Below, in pieces: positions 1 through 6,877 of a DNA stretch of 64,000 nt (its first letter is position 1; every line of letters begins with the position of its first letter). A model generated the notes under the pieces. That model was not told the origin of the DNA. It worked only from the letters and a program-made list of their open reading frames with translations, and searched no databases. This stretch comes from Collinsella sp. GTDB lineage: Bacteria; Actinomycetota; Coriobacteriia; Coriobacteriales; Coriobacteriaceae. The DNA lies in contig DXMK01000006.1 in NCBI GenBank assembly GCA_019414245.1, positions 62,001-126,000 of the forward strand. The letters are read 5' to 3'. A program made the translations under genes and the position numbers.

Positions 1-1
1 T

Positions 2-2191
2 TCCACCTTTGGCACCATGACCGAGCTCAACAATAGCCTGCGTCTACTCTTTAGCCGCTGCGCCCATCACGTGTGCCCGCATTGCGGGGCGCGTGTGGAG
101 CCGAGCCTTAACGTGGCTGCGGGCCTGTCGCTCACGTGCCCCGCATGCGGCCGCGAGTTCTACGCGCCGGGTGCCGAGGATTTGGCTTTCAATAGCGGTG
201 GTGCATGTCCCACCTGCGGCGGCACCGGCGTTATGCATGAGGTGGACGAGGCGAGCTTGGTGCCCGACGAGTCAAAGACTATCAACGAGGGCGCGGTGCT
301 TCCTTGGGGCACGCTCATGTGGGATCTGATGAAGCAGGTGGCCGGCGAGATGGGCGTGCGCACCGACGTGCCGTTTAACCAGCTCACGCCTCAAGAGCGC
401 GACATCGTGTTTCATGGTCCGGCGGTTAAGAGGCACATCCTCTACGTGCCCAAAAACGGCGAGGGCGCTACGCCACTCGACTTTACCTATTACAACGCCG
501 TCTATACCGTCGAGAATGCGCTCGCCAAGGTCAAGGACGATAAGGGCTTAAAACGCGTTGCGCGCTTTTTGCGCGAGGGCCCATGCCGCGATTGCGGCGG
601 CACGCGTCTCTCCGAGGCTGCGCGGCAGCCCCAGGTGCGCGGTATCAATCTGGCACAGGCGGCGGCCATGACTTTGGGCGAGGCGATTGAGTGGGTGCGT
701 GGGGTGCCCGCATCCTTGCCGCCCGAGATGCAGCCCATGGCAGCGGATATCTGCGATTCATTTTTGAGCACGGCCCGTCGTCTGGTCGACCTGGGTCTCG
801 ATTACCTTTCACTCGATCGCGCCGGTGCCACGCTCTCCACGGGTGAGCGCCAGCGCGTGCAGCTTGCTCGCGTGGTGCGCAACCGATCGACAGGCGTGCT
901 CTATGTGCTGGACGAGCCTTCGATCGGCTTGCATCCTGCCAATGTCGACGGCTTGGTGGGTGTGATGCGCGATCTGGTGGATGACGGCAACACCGTGGTT
1001 GTTGTCGACCACGATACGCGCGTACTGGCGGAAGCCGACTATCTCGTCGAGATGGGCCCCGTTGCCGGAGCAGACGGCGGTAATGTGATTGCCACTGGTA
1101 CGGTAGGCGAGGTCGAGCAATCGCAGGGCAGCCGCATCGCTCCGTTTTTGCGCGCAGAGCCCAAACGCTTGCGTCCGCAGGTGACTGACGACGAGATGTT
1201 CGACCAGGGGCATATCCACATGGCAACCGATGCTATCCATACCGTCAAGCCGCTCGAAGTCGATATCCCGCGCGGCCGTCTCGTCGCGGTTACGGGCGTT
1301 TCGGGCTCGGGTAAGACGACGTTGGTGCTCGAGACGCTCATTCCGGCACTCAAGGCGCAGGCAGCCGGCGAGCGCCTGCCGGGGCACGTGCGTTGGGTCG
1401 ATGCCGAGGGCATTGCCCGCGCAAATCTGATTGACGCTACGCCCATCGGCGCCAACGTGCGCTCGACGGTGGCGACTTATGCCGACATCCATGATGAGCT
1501 GCGCCGCGCCTTCGCCCGTACGCCCGAGGCCAAGGCGGCCGGCTACAAGGCGGGCGCCTTTAGCTACAACACTGGCGCCTTGCGTTGCCCTACGTGCGAT
1601 GGCACGGGTTCGATATCGCTCGACGTGCAGTTTTTGCCCGATGTCGAGATCGTCTGCCCGGCATGTCGCGGCTCGCGTTATGCGGATGCGGCTTCGCATA
1701 TCCATCGCGAGGGCAAGGACGGGAGCTTGCTTACGTTGCCGCAGCTCATGGACATGAGTGTGGACGAGGCTCTCGACGCCACGGTGGGACTCAAGAAGGT
1801 TCAGGCGCGCTTGCAAACCTTGCACGACCTGGGCTTGGGTTATCTCACGCTCGGTGAGCCCACGCCGGCGCTCTCGGGCGGCGAGGCACAGCGTCTTAAG
1901 CTTGCGAGCGAGATGGGCCGCGTGCAGGATGATGCCGCGTTTGTGTTTGACGAGCCCACGATCGGCCTGCATCCGCTCGATGTTCAGGTGTTGCTGAGTG
2001 TGTTCGACGGCCTCGTTGCCAAGGGCGCCACAGTTGTCGTGATCGAGCACGACCTCGACCTTATCCGTAACGCCGATTATGTGATCGACATGGGCCCGGG
2101 CGGTGGCGATGCCGGCGGGCAAATCGTCTGCGCCGGCACGCCGGGCGACATCGCAGCCTGCTCCAAGAGCATTACCGGTCGCTACCTATAA
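2..2191 (+). CDS. UvrA-like ABC ATPase (UvrA2 type), 5' end outside the window
   Basis: Excinuclease A-family protein with two ABC ATPase modules. The reading frame is open to the window edge, and the residues before the first internal ATG (STFGTMTEL) match the usual UvrA interior, so the start lies upstream. Visible: ABC signature LSTGERQRVQLAR with Walker B YVLDEPSIGLHP in the first half; Walker A GVSGSGKTTLV, a CxxC...CxxC zinc module (CPTC/CPAC), signature LSGGEAQRLKL and FVFDEPTIGLHP in the second. Only about 35 residues separate the N-terminal CPHCG from the conserved FNSGGACPTC, where canonical UvrA has a long UvrB-binding domain, so that domain appears missing. That fits the UvrA2/DrrC-like paralogues linked to drug or DNA-damage tolerance rather than core UvrABC repair. 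Ends at a hairpin shared with trmL. Confidence 0.88.
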   Translation, partial: STFGTMTELNNSLRLLFSRCAHHVCPHCGARVEPSLNVAAGLSLTCPACGREFYAPGAEDLAFNSGGACPTCGGTGVMHEVDEASLVPDESKTINEGAVLPWGTLMWDLMKQVAGEMGVRTDVPFNQLTPQERDIVFHGPAVKRHILYVPKNGEGATPLDFTYYNAVYTVENALAKVKDDKGLKRVARFLREGPCRDCGGTRLSEAARQPQVRGINLAQAAAMTLGEAIEWVRGVPASLPPEMQPMAADICDSFLSTARRLVDLGLDYLSLDRAGATLSTGERQRVQLARVVRNRSTGVLYVLDEPSIGLHPANVDGLVGVMRDLVDDGNTVVVVDHDTRVLAEADYLVEMGPVAGADGGNVIATGTVGEVEQSQGSRIAPFLRAEPKRLRPQVTDDEMFDQGHIHMATDAIHTVKPLEVDIPRGRLVAVTGVSGSGKTTLVLETLIPALKAQAAGERLPGHVRWVDAEGIARANLIDATPIGANVRSTVATYADIHDELRRAFARTPEAKAAGYKAGAFSYNTGALRCPTCDGTGSISLDVQFLPDVEIVCPACRGSRYADAASHIHREGKDGSLLTLPQLMDMSVDEALDATVGLKKVQARLQTLHDLGLGYLTLGEPTPALSGGEAQRLKLASEMGRVQDDAAFVFDEPTIGLHPLDVQVLLSVFDGLVAKGATVVVIEHDLDLIRNADYVIDMGPGGGDAGGQIVCAGTPGDIAACSKSITGRYL

Positions 2192-2193
2192 CC

Positions 2194-2228
2194 GAATGTG
2201 ACAAAGGGACAGCCTCTTTGTCACATTC
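2194..2228. terminator. Hairpin terminator with GGGACAG loop between convergent uvrA-like and trmL
   Basis: Thirteen-base perfect arms (2194-2206 and 2216-2228, GAATGTGACAAAG and its complement) enclose a short loop containing GGACAG. It lies just after the uvrA-like stop and covers the trmL stop codon, so it can terminate both convergent genes. It belongs to the same loop-motif group as hairpins at 12962, 13029, 47983 and 62101. Confidence 0.7.
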
Positions 2229-2820
2229 CCGGAAAGCCTGTTTGGCGCAGGGCCTCGTAGAGGACGATGGCGGCGCTGTTGGAGAGGTTGAGAGCGCTGA
2301 TGCGGTAGTCGTCCGGGTCGACGAAGTTGCCGCAGATATCCTGCCGAAGGATGGCCTCGTGGCTGTCCTGGGTATGCCCCAGCGATTCCTCGTGGGCTTC
2401 CCAGGCCTCGGCGTTATCGAGTGAGTCACAATCGCGCAGCATCGGGATGCGCTCGCAGCGCTCGGACGCCGCGGCAAGCAGTGGCTCGGGAATGCCCGAG
2501 CTCTCGCTGCCAAAGACCAAGTAGTCTCCATCGCGGTAGGTACTCTGCACATAGGTGCGGCGTGCCTTTTTGGTTAGCAGATGCAGGCGCTCGTCGGCGG
2601 GGGAGAGGCCGTTGCGCGCAAGGAAATCCTCCCAGCCGGCATAGGTCGTCACGTCCAAGTTTTGCCAGTAGCCCAGACCGGCGCGACGCACCGTCTTGTC
2701 ATCGAGCGAAAAGCCCAGCGGCTCCACCAGATGCAGATGGGCGCCGGTGACCACGCAGGTACGGCCGATATTGCCCGTATTGGCCGGAATCTCGGGCGCA
2801 TACAGCACAATGTTGAACAT
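2221..2820 (-). CDS. trmL: tRNA (cytidine/uridine-2'-O)-methyltransferase TrmL-like
   Basis: 199-residue SPOUT (SpoU) methyltransferase expected to 2'-O-methylate the wobble base (position 34) of tRNA-Leu isoacceptors using S-adenosylmethionine. It starts MFNIVLYAPEIPANTGNIGR, the typical family N-terminus, and shows the later SPOUT motifs VFGSESSGIPEPLL and ALNLSNSAAIVLYEAL. The length is normal. I chose the ATG at 2818-2820 because AAGGAG lies just upstream; the open frame continues further but has no family similarity there. A terminator separates it from the upstream GTPase gene, so it is probably transcribed on its own. Confidence 0.9.
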   Translation of the reverse strand: MFNIVLYAPEIPANTGNIGRTCVVTGAHLHLVEPLGFSLDDKTVRRAGLGYWQNLDVTTYAGWEDFLARNGLSPADERLHLLTKKARRTYVQSTYRDGDYLVFGSESSGIPEPLLAAASERCERIPMLRDCDSLDNAEAWEAHEESLGHTQDSHEAILRQDICGNFVDPDDYRISALNLSNSAAIVLYEALRQTGFPGM

Positions 2821-2841
2821 GAATCTCCTTGGCTTAGAACG

Positions 2842-2877
2842 AAAAACCACCACGAAGGGCACCTTCGTGGTGGTTTG
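2842..2877 (-). terminator. Intrinsic terminator after the COG0523 GTPase gene
   Basis: Perfect stem ACCACCACGAAGG / CCTTCGTGGTGGT with a tiny loop. On the minus strand it is followed by a run of five T, the classic intrinsic terminator form. It sits between the GTPase stop (2916) and the trmL start. Confidence 0.8.
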
Positions 2878-2915
2878 GCGGTTACGTAGGCGGAACAATG
2901 CCCGCTTGGATAAAC

Positions 2916-4046
2916 CTAGGCGCGGTGCCAGTCGGTCAGGCAGGCATCGAGGGAGGCGATGAGCGCATCCTTGTCCATGTGACGGCCGATGATGCACAGG
3001 CTCGTCATGCGGTCGCCCGTCTCGTCGTCCCAAATCTGCATGATCTCGGGGTTCTCGTCGATGATCTTCTGCTTCTCGCCCTCGGGCGCGGAGTCGACAA
3101 ACAGGCCGTTCTCCATCAGGCGCATTTGGTGGCCGGCCTGCTCAAACATGTAGCACATGTCCGGATCGCCGGTCTGCCACAGCGGACCCTTGACGCGAAT
3201 GACCTCGTCGGGCCATTCCTGCTCAACAAAATCGGTGAACTTCTGCAGGTCAAACGGCTTGCGGCGCGAGTACACAAAGGTCTCGATGTCGTACTCGAGC
3301 ACCTCGGGGTCGTCGTGCTCCTCGGGGTGCTCCATGGCCTCGATCCAGGCGGCGGAGTTGTAGGCGCGCATAAAGTCGAAGCGGTCGGTATCGAGCAGCT
3401 CCTCCATGGGGACCTCGCCGTTTTGGGCCTCGACAATTACGGCGTCTTTCTGCAGGCTGCGCACGATGGCCTTGAGCTCGGCGATTTGCTCAGGGCTCAC
3501 GGTATCGGTCTTGTTGAGGATCAGCGTGGAGCAAAACTCGATCTGCTGGATGAGCAGGCTCTCGATGTCGTCCTCGTCGATATCCTCAGCCAGCAGGTCG
3601 CGACCGCCGTTGAACTCGTCGTACATGCGGGCGCAGTCGACCACGGCCACGATGTTGTCGAGCGCGAGCTTGGGCTCGCCGCCCACCTTGGCCTCGTCGC
3701 AGAAGCTCGAGATGGTGTAGGCGATGGGGATGGGCTCGCAAATGCCCGAGGCCTCGATGATGATGTAATCGAAGTCGCCCGAATCGGCGATGCCCTGCAG
3801 CTGGTTGGCAAGGTCGTCCGAAAGCGTGCAGCAGATGCAGCCGTTGGTGAGCGGGATGAGGTCGTCGGTCTCGGAAAGGCCGCCGTCGGCGATAAGGCTG
3901 GCGTCGACGTTGATCTCGCCGATATCGTTGACGATCACGGCGGCGCGGATGCCGCCGTCGTTAGCGAGGATGTGGTTGAGCAGCGTGGTCTTGCCGGCAC
4001 CGAGGTATCCGGTAAGCATGATGATCTTCACGGGTTTGTTGGGCAT
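2916..4046 (-). CDS. COG0523 (CobW/YeiR/ZNG1-type) metal chaperone GTPase
   Basis: 376-residue G3E GTPase of the COG0523 group, cytoplasmic chaperones that hand zinc, cobalt or other metals to client enzymes. Visible: Walker A GYLGAGKTTLLNH near the N-terminus, the metal-binding signature NGCICCTL (GCxCC), acidic switch residues and the guanine motif LNKTD. The C-terminal half holds an acidic stretch (EHPEEHDDPE) followed by the usual CobW C-terminal domain. The start is supported by AAAGGAGG just upstream of ATG 4044-4046. No cobalamin genes are nearby, so zinc homeostasis is more likely than cobalamin synthesis, but the metal and client cannot be read from sequence. Confidence 0.88.
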   Translation of the reverse strand: MPNKPVKIIMLTGYLGAGKTTLLNHILANDGGIRAAVIVNDIGEINVDASLIADGGLSETDDLIPLTNGCICCTLSDDLANQLQGIADSGDFDYIIIEASGICEPIPIAYTISSFCDEAKVGGEPKLALDNIVAVVDCARMYDEFNGGRDLLAEDIDEDDIESLLIQQIEFCSTLILNKTDTVSPEQIAELKAIVRSLQKDAVIVEAQNGEVPMEELLDTDRFDFMRAYNSAAWIEAMEHPEEHDDPEVLEYDIETFVYSRRKPFDLQKFTDFVEQEWPDEVIRVKGPLWQTGDPDMCYMFEQAGHQMRLMENGLFVDSAPEGEKQKIIDENPEIMQIWDDETGDRMTSLCIIGRHMDKDALIASLDACLTDWHRA

Positions 4047-4132
4047 GTGCCCTCCTTTGTTAGACTTGGCTTACAGTTGAATCTTATGCCAAACGCCTGC
4101 TCTTATACCCACGCGCCGGCAAATAACACAGG

Positions 4133-4474
4133 CTACTCCCAGGCTCCCCACACGTCGGGGCAATAGCCGACGGTGGCCTTTTTGCCGTTGCGCACGATGG
4201 GCTCGGCCAAGACCTGCTGGTTCTCGAGCAGCTTGTCGAAGCGCTGACTGGGGGTGAGGTGCTGAATGAGCGCGAGCGTCTCCTCGTCCTTGGCTTTGGG
4301 GTTGAGCAGCTTGTCGATGCCGCCGACCGCCTGCATCACGCTCGTGAGCTCGCCTTTGCTCATCTCCTTTTCCTTAAGGTCGATAAACTGCACCTTAATG
4401 CGGCGCTCCTTAAAATAACGCTGGGCCTTCTTGGTATCGAAGGACTTTTTGGTGCCAAAAATCTGGATATTCAT
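4133..4474 (-). CDS. ArsC/Spx-family thioredoxin-fold protein lacking the N-terminal Cys
   Basis: 113 residues with the layout of the ArsC/YffB/Spx family: a short N-terminal strand, then FGTKKSFDTKKAQRYFKER, FIDLKEKEMSKGEL, and a C-terminal LAEPIVRNGKKATVGY block resembling the 'RP' region of the fold. The active-site cysteine expected near residue 11-12 is Ser/Phe here, so a thiol-based arsenate reductase mechanism is unlikely. It may be a regulatory or structural relative. It lies 11 bp downstream of the flavodoxin-fold reductase gene on the same strand and is probably co-transcribed with it. Confidence 0.78.
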   Translation of the reverse strand: MNIQIFGTKKSFDTKKAQRYFKERRIKVQFIDLKEKEMSKGELTSVMQAVGGIDKLLNPKAKDEETLALIQHLTPSQRFDKLLENQQVLAEPIVRNGKKATVGYCPDVWGAWE

Positions 4475-4485
4475 GCTCCGCCGTT

Positions 4486-5109
4486 CTACCTGATGAAGTT
4501 GGTCGTTGCGCGATCTGCCTCGGGTGCGTTGATACCGGCGGCCTGTCCTGCCTCGATGCAGCGCAGGAGCCAGGCCATGTTTTTGCCGATGTTTCGCATG
4601 GTGGCAAGGCCCTCGGCATCCCCATCGGCGTCGCCGGGCACGCGGCCAAACACGTTGTTCCAGTAGGTGGAGGCAACCACGGGCATTTGCTTAATGGTGA
4701 AGTACTTGTTGAGCACATCGAAGGTGGTCGACGTGCCGCCGCGACGGGCGACGGCGACTGCGGCGCCGGGTTTGTGCTCAAAGGCATGCCCGCCTGCATA
4801 GAAGGCGCGATCGAGGGCCGAAAGGATGCGGCCGCTGGGGTGCGCGTAGTAGACAGGCGAGCCAAAGACAAAACCGTCGGCCTGCTCGGCGGCAGCGATG
4901 AGCTCGTTCACCACGTCGTCGTCAAAGGTACAGCGACCGCCAAGTTTGCCGCACTGACCGCAGCCGATGCAGTCGCGAATGGGCTTGGCGCCCAGCTGAA
5001 ACACCTCGGTATCAATGCCTTCGGTATTGAGCTGCTCGGCGACCTCGGCGAGTGCGCGGGCGGTGTTGCCGTTTGCCTTGGGACTGCCATTGACCAAAAG
5101 AACCTTCAT
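4486..5109 (-). CDS. NADPH-dependent FMN reductase / iron-sulfur flavoprotein-like
   Basis: 207-residue flavodoxin-fold protein. The N-terminus KVLLVNGSPKANGNTARAL is the FMN phosphate-binding loop of NADPH-dependent FMN reductases. A cysteine cluster CIGCGQCGKLGGRC around residues 48-62 resembles the compact cluster motif of archaeal and clostridial iron-sulfur flavoproteins. FGSPVYYAHPSGRI is the second flavin-binding element. It probably acts in cytosolic electron transfer or quinone/nitro reduction. The frame can also open at GTG 5112; ATG 5107-5109 is preferred, with GAGGGAG upstream. The ArsC-like gene follows closely. Confidence 0.82.
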   Translation of the reverse strand: MKVLLVNGSPKANGNTARALAEVAEQLNTEGIDTEVFQLGAKPIRDCIGCGQCGKLGGRCTFDDDVVNELIAAAEQADGFVFGSPVYYAHPSGRILSALDRAFYAGGHAFEHKPGAAVAVARRGGTSTTFDVLNKYFTIKQMPVVASTYWNNVFGRVPGDADGDAEGLATMRNIGKNMAWLLRCIEAGQAAGINAPEADRATTNFIR

Positions 5110-5171
5110 CACAAACTCCCTCTGCTGTTGGTGACTTCTGCGGAGGATTATCGCACGAGAGGGCAGATGGC

Positions 5172-5216
5172 GTGGGGCGCGATGTGAAACGGCTTGTGTT
5201 TCACATCGCGCCCCAC
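5172..5216 (-). terminator. Long perfect hairpin downstream of the GGDEF gene
   Basis: Arms 5172-5190 and 5198-5216 are perfectly complementary over 19 bp with a 7-nt loop. It lies just after the stop of the GGDEF protein (5221) and before the flavodoxin gene, where a terminator is expected. It lacks a strong T-tract. Confidence 0.6.
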
Positions 5217-5220
5217 AACG

Positions 5221-6750
5221 CTAGTCCAGCTTGGTGCCCGGTACTTGCGGTGCCTCTATAAGCCGCGCTTTGAGCTCGTTCAAAATGGAAACGGGCTGTC
5301 GATCGACAGCGTCCAGATGAAGTGTCGCCACACGAATGGGTGGCTGATTTTCAAGCGAGCCGATGAGCACGGGAGAACCCAGGAACCGCTCGATTTCTTC
5401 TGCGATCGCGTCGGTCTCTTCGGGATCAAAGTCGTCGAAAAGCGCCGCGAACGTCGGTCCCGTCGAGCGGAACAGGCGACCCTTGCCGCGCGAGCATTCC
5501 ATGAGGCAGGCGGCGCTTTCTGCCAAAACGCGGTCGCCCGCATCAAAGCCAAAGCGGGCATTGACCTGAGCGATATCGTCGATTTTGATGGCGATCAAAC
5601 CAGCCTTGCGCGCCACGCGACGCATTTCGCCAATGGCGTTGACCAGGGCGTGAATATCGCCCAAGCCGGTCACGGAATCGGTCGTATCTGCCAAGCTTCG
5701 GTTGATGATAATGCCCACATACATGCCGGGCTCGGTATCGGTGCCGTCCAAGCGGTAGCCCGTGCAGTCGCAAAGCACGTATTTTCCGGTGGCATCCATT
5801 ACGCGATACTGCATGTAGTGGAAGTGCCATGTGCCGTTTATCACCATGTCGAGCTCGGCACGTACGTTGTCGCGGTCCTCGGGATGAACGCGGGCGAGCC
5901 ACATGTCGAGTGAGTTAAAAGGGTGCTGGGAGGGCAGGTCAAAATCGCGCACGGCGTTAACCGACCATTGCGATTCTCCCGTATCGAGATTGAGGATAAA
6001 CGGATGGCGCGTCTCGGAGCTCATGGAGATCGCTTGGAACACCCGGTCGTTGCAGGGAAGCTGATCGACGATTGGGCGTTGCGGCGCGTCATCGTCTTTC
6101 GGTTGCTGCACACGATGCATAAGCTTATAGCGATACATCTTGCGATCGGCATCCATCGTCATCTGGCGACGCGTGTCGCCAGCAAGTGGATCGACGCGCG
6201 AGCAGCCAAAGCTAAAGCTGCCGATCATGGGCGCCTTGCCACCTGAGCTCGCCTCGATCAGCCTGGTACGTACCTGCTCCAAGCGCTGTTCGAGTTCAAT
6301 CTCGTTTGCGGAGGGCGAGATGAGCACAAACTCGTCTCCACCGATACGGAACAGCATCTCATCGTGCTCCATAGTTTCGGAGAGCGTGCGGCAGATGCTC
6401 AGAATATAGCGATTGCCTTCGGCGTGGCCAAACCTATCATTGCAATGCTTGAGATGGTCGATGTCAATATAGGCGCAGGTGAAGGGGTCGCCTTTGCGCC
6501 AGAGTTGCTCGACGTGACGGTCGAATCCGTTGCGGTTGCCCAAGTTGGTGAGCGGATCGATATAGGCGTTGCGCTCAAGCAGCTGGCGCTCTTGTTGCAG
6601 GATAGCATGCGTCTTTTGCAGTTGCTCACCAACGGCGCGTAGCCCAGCGGGCAGCGCGGCAACATCGAGTTCAGCGGTCGAGACGCCGTTCGCAAGTCGC
6701 TGAAGATAGGCAATAATCGATTGCTCGCCCAGGCGATATGACTCGTTCAT
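5221..6750 (-). CDS. Diguanylate cyclase, GGDEF-PAS-degenerate GGDEF
   Basis: 509-residue cytoplasmic protein predicted to make c-di-GMP. A helical N-terminus leads into YIDPLTNLGNRNGFDRH and the active-site RIGGDEF (GGDEF at about residues 137-141). A PAS-like region follows (about 215-330; VHPEDR and YMQYRVMDATGKYVL are typical). The C-terminal section keeps the GGDEF fold outline but reads RSTGPTF at the active-site position, so it is probably a catalytically dead sensor or dimerisation domain. No membrane segment is seen. Start ATG 6748-6750 has AAGGAGG upstream. It lies directly downstream of a GGDEF/EAL gene of parallel architecture, so the pair probably arose by duplication and may be co-regulated. 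Confidence 0.88.
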   Translation of the reverse strand: MNESYRLGEQSIIAYLQRLANGVSTAELDVAALPAGLRAVGEQLQKTHAILQQERQLLERNAYIDPLTNLGNRNGFDRHVEQLWRKGDPFTCAYIDIDHLKHCNDRFGHAEGNRYILSICRTLSETMEHDEMLFRIGGDEFVLISPSANEIELEQRLEQVRTRLIEASSGGKAPMIGSFSFGCSRVDPLAGDTRRQMTMDADRKMYRYKLMHRVQQPKDDDAPQRPIVDQLPCNDRVFQAISMSSETRHPFILNLDTGESQWSVNAVRDFDLPSQHPFNSLDMWLARVHPEDRDNVRAELDMVINGTWHFHYMQYRVMDATGKYVLCDCTGYRLDGTDTEPGMYVGIIINRSLADTTDSVTGLGDIHALVNAIGEMRRVARKAGLIAIKIDDIAQVNARFGFDAGDRVLAESAACLMECSRGKGRLFRSTGPTFAALFDDFDPEETDAIAEEIERFLGSPVLIGSLENQPPIRVATLHLDAVDRQPVSILNELKARLIEAPQVPGTKLD

Positions 6751-6788
6751 GATGGATAACCTCCTTGGGCGGAACAACGGTTTGTATC

Positions 6789-6819
6789 ATATCCCCAATT
6801 CGGTTTGAATTGGGGATAT
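6789..6819 (-). terminator. Hairpin between the two c-di-GMP genes
   Basis: Arms 6789-6801 and 6807-6819 (ATATCCCCAATTC and its complement) form a 13-bp perfect stem with a 5-nt loop. It sits between the EAL gene stop (6878) and the start of the downstream GGDEF gene, so it may terminate or attenuate transcription into the second gene. Confidence 0.55.
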
Positions 6820-6877
6820 AAGTTAGCTAATGGAGACAAATGCCCCCTTCGACGGTGGCGTTTTGCGCGCGAACGTA

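Noticed and set aside
809..2122. 437-codon open frame on the minus strand inside the uvrA-like gene
   Set aside because: Antisense shadow of a high-G+C gene; no family motifs, while the plus-strand protein is full of ABC motifs.
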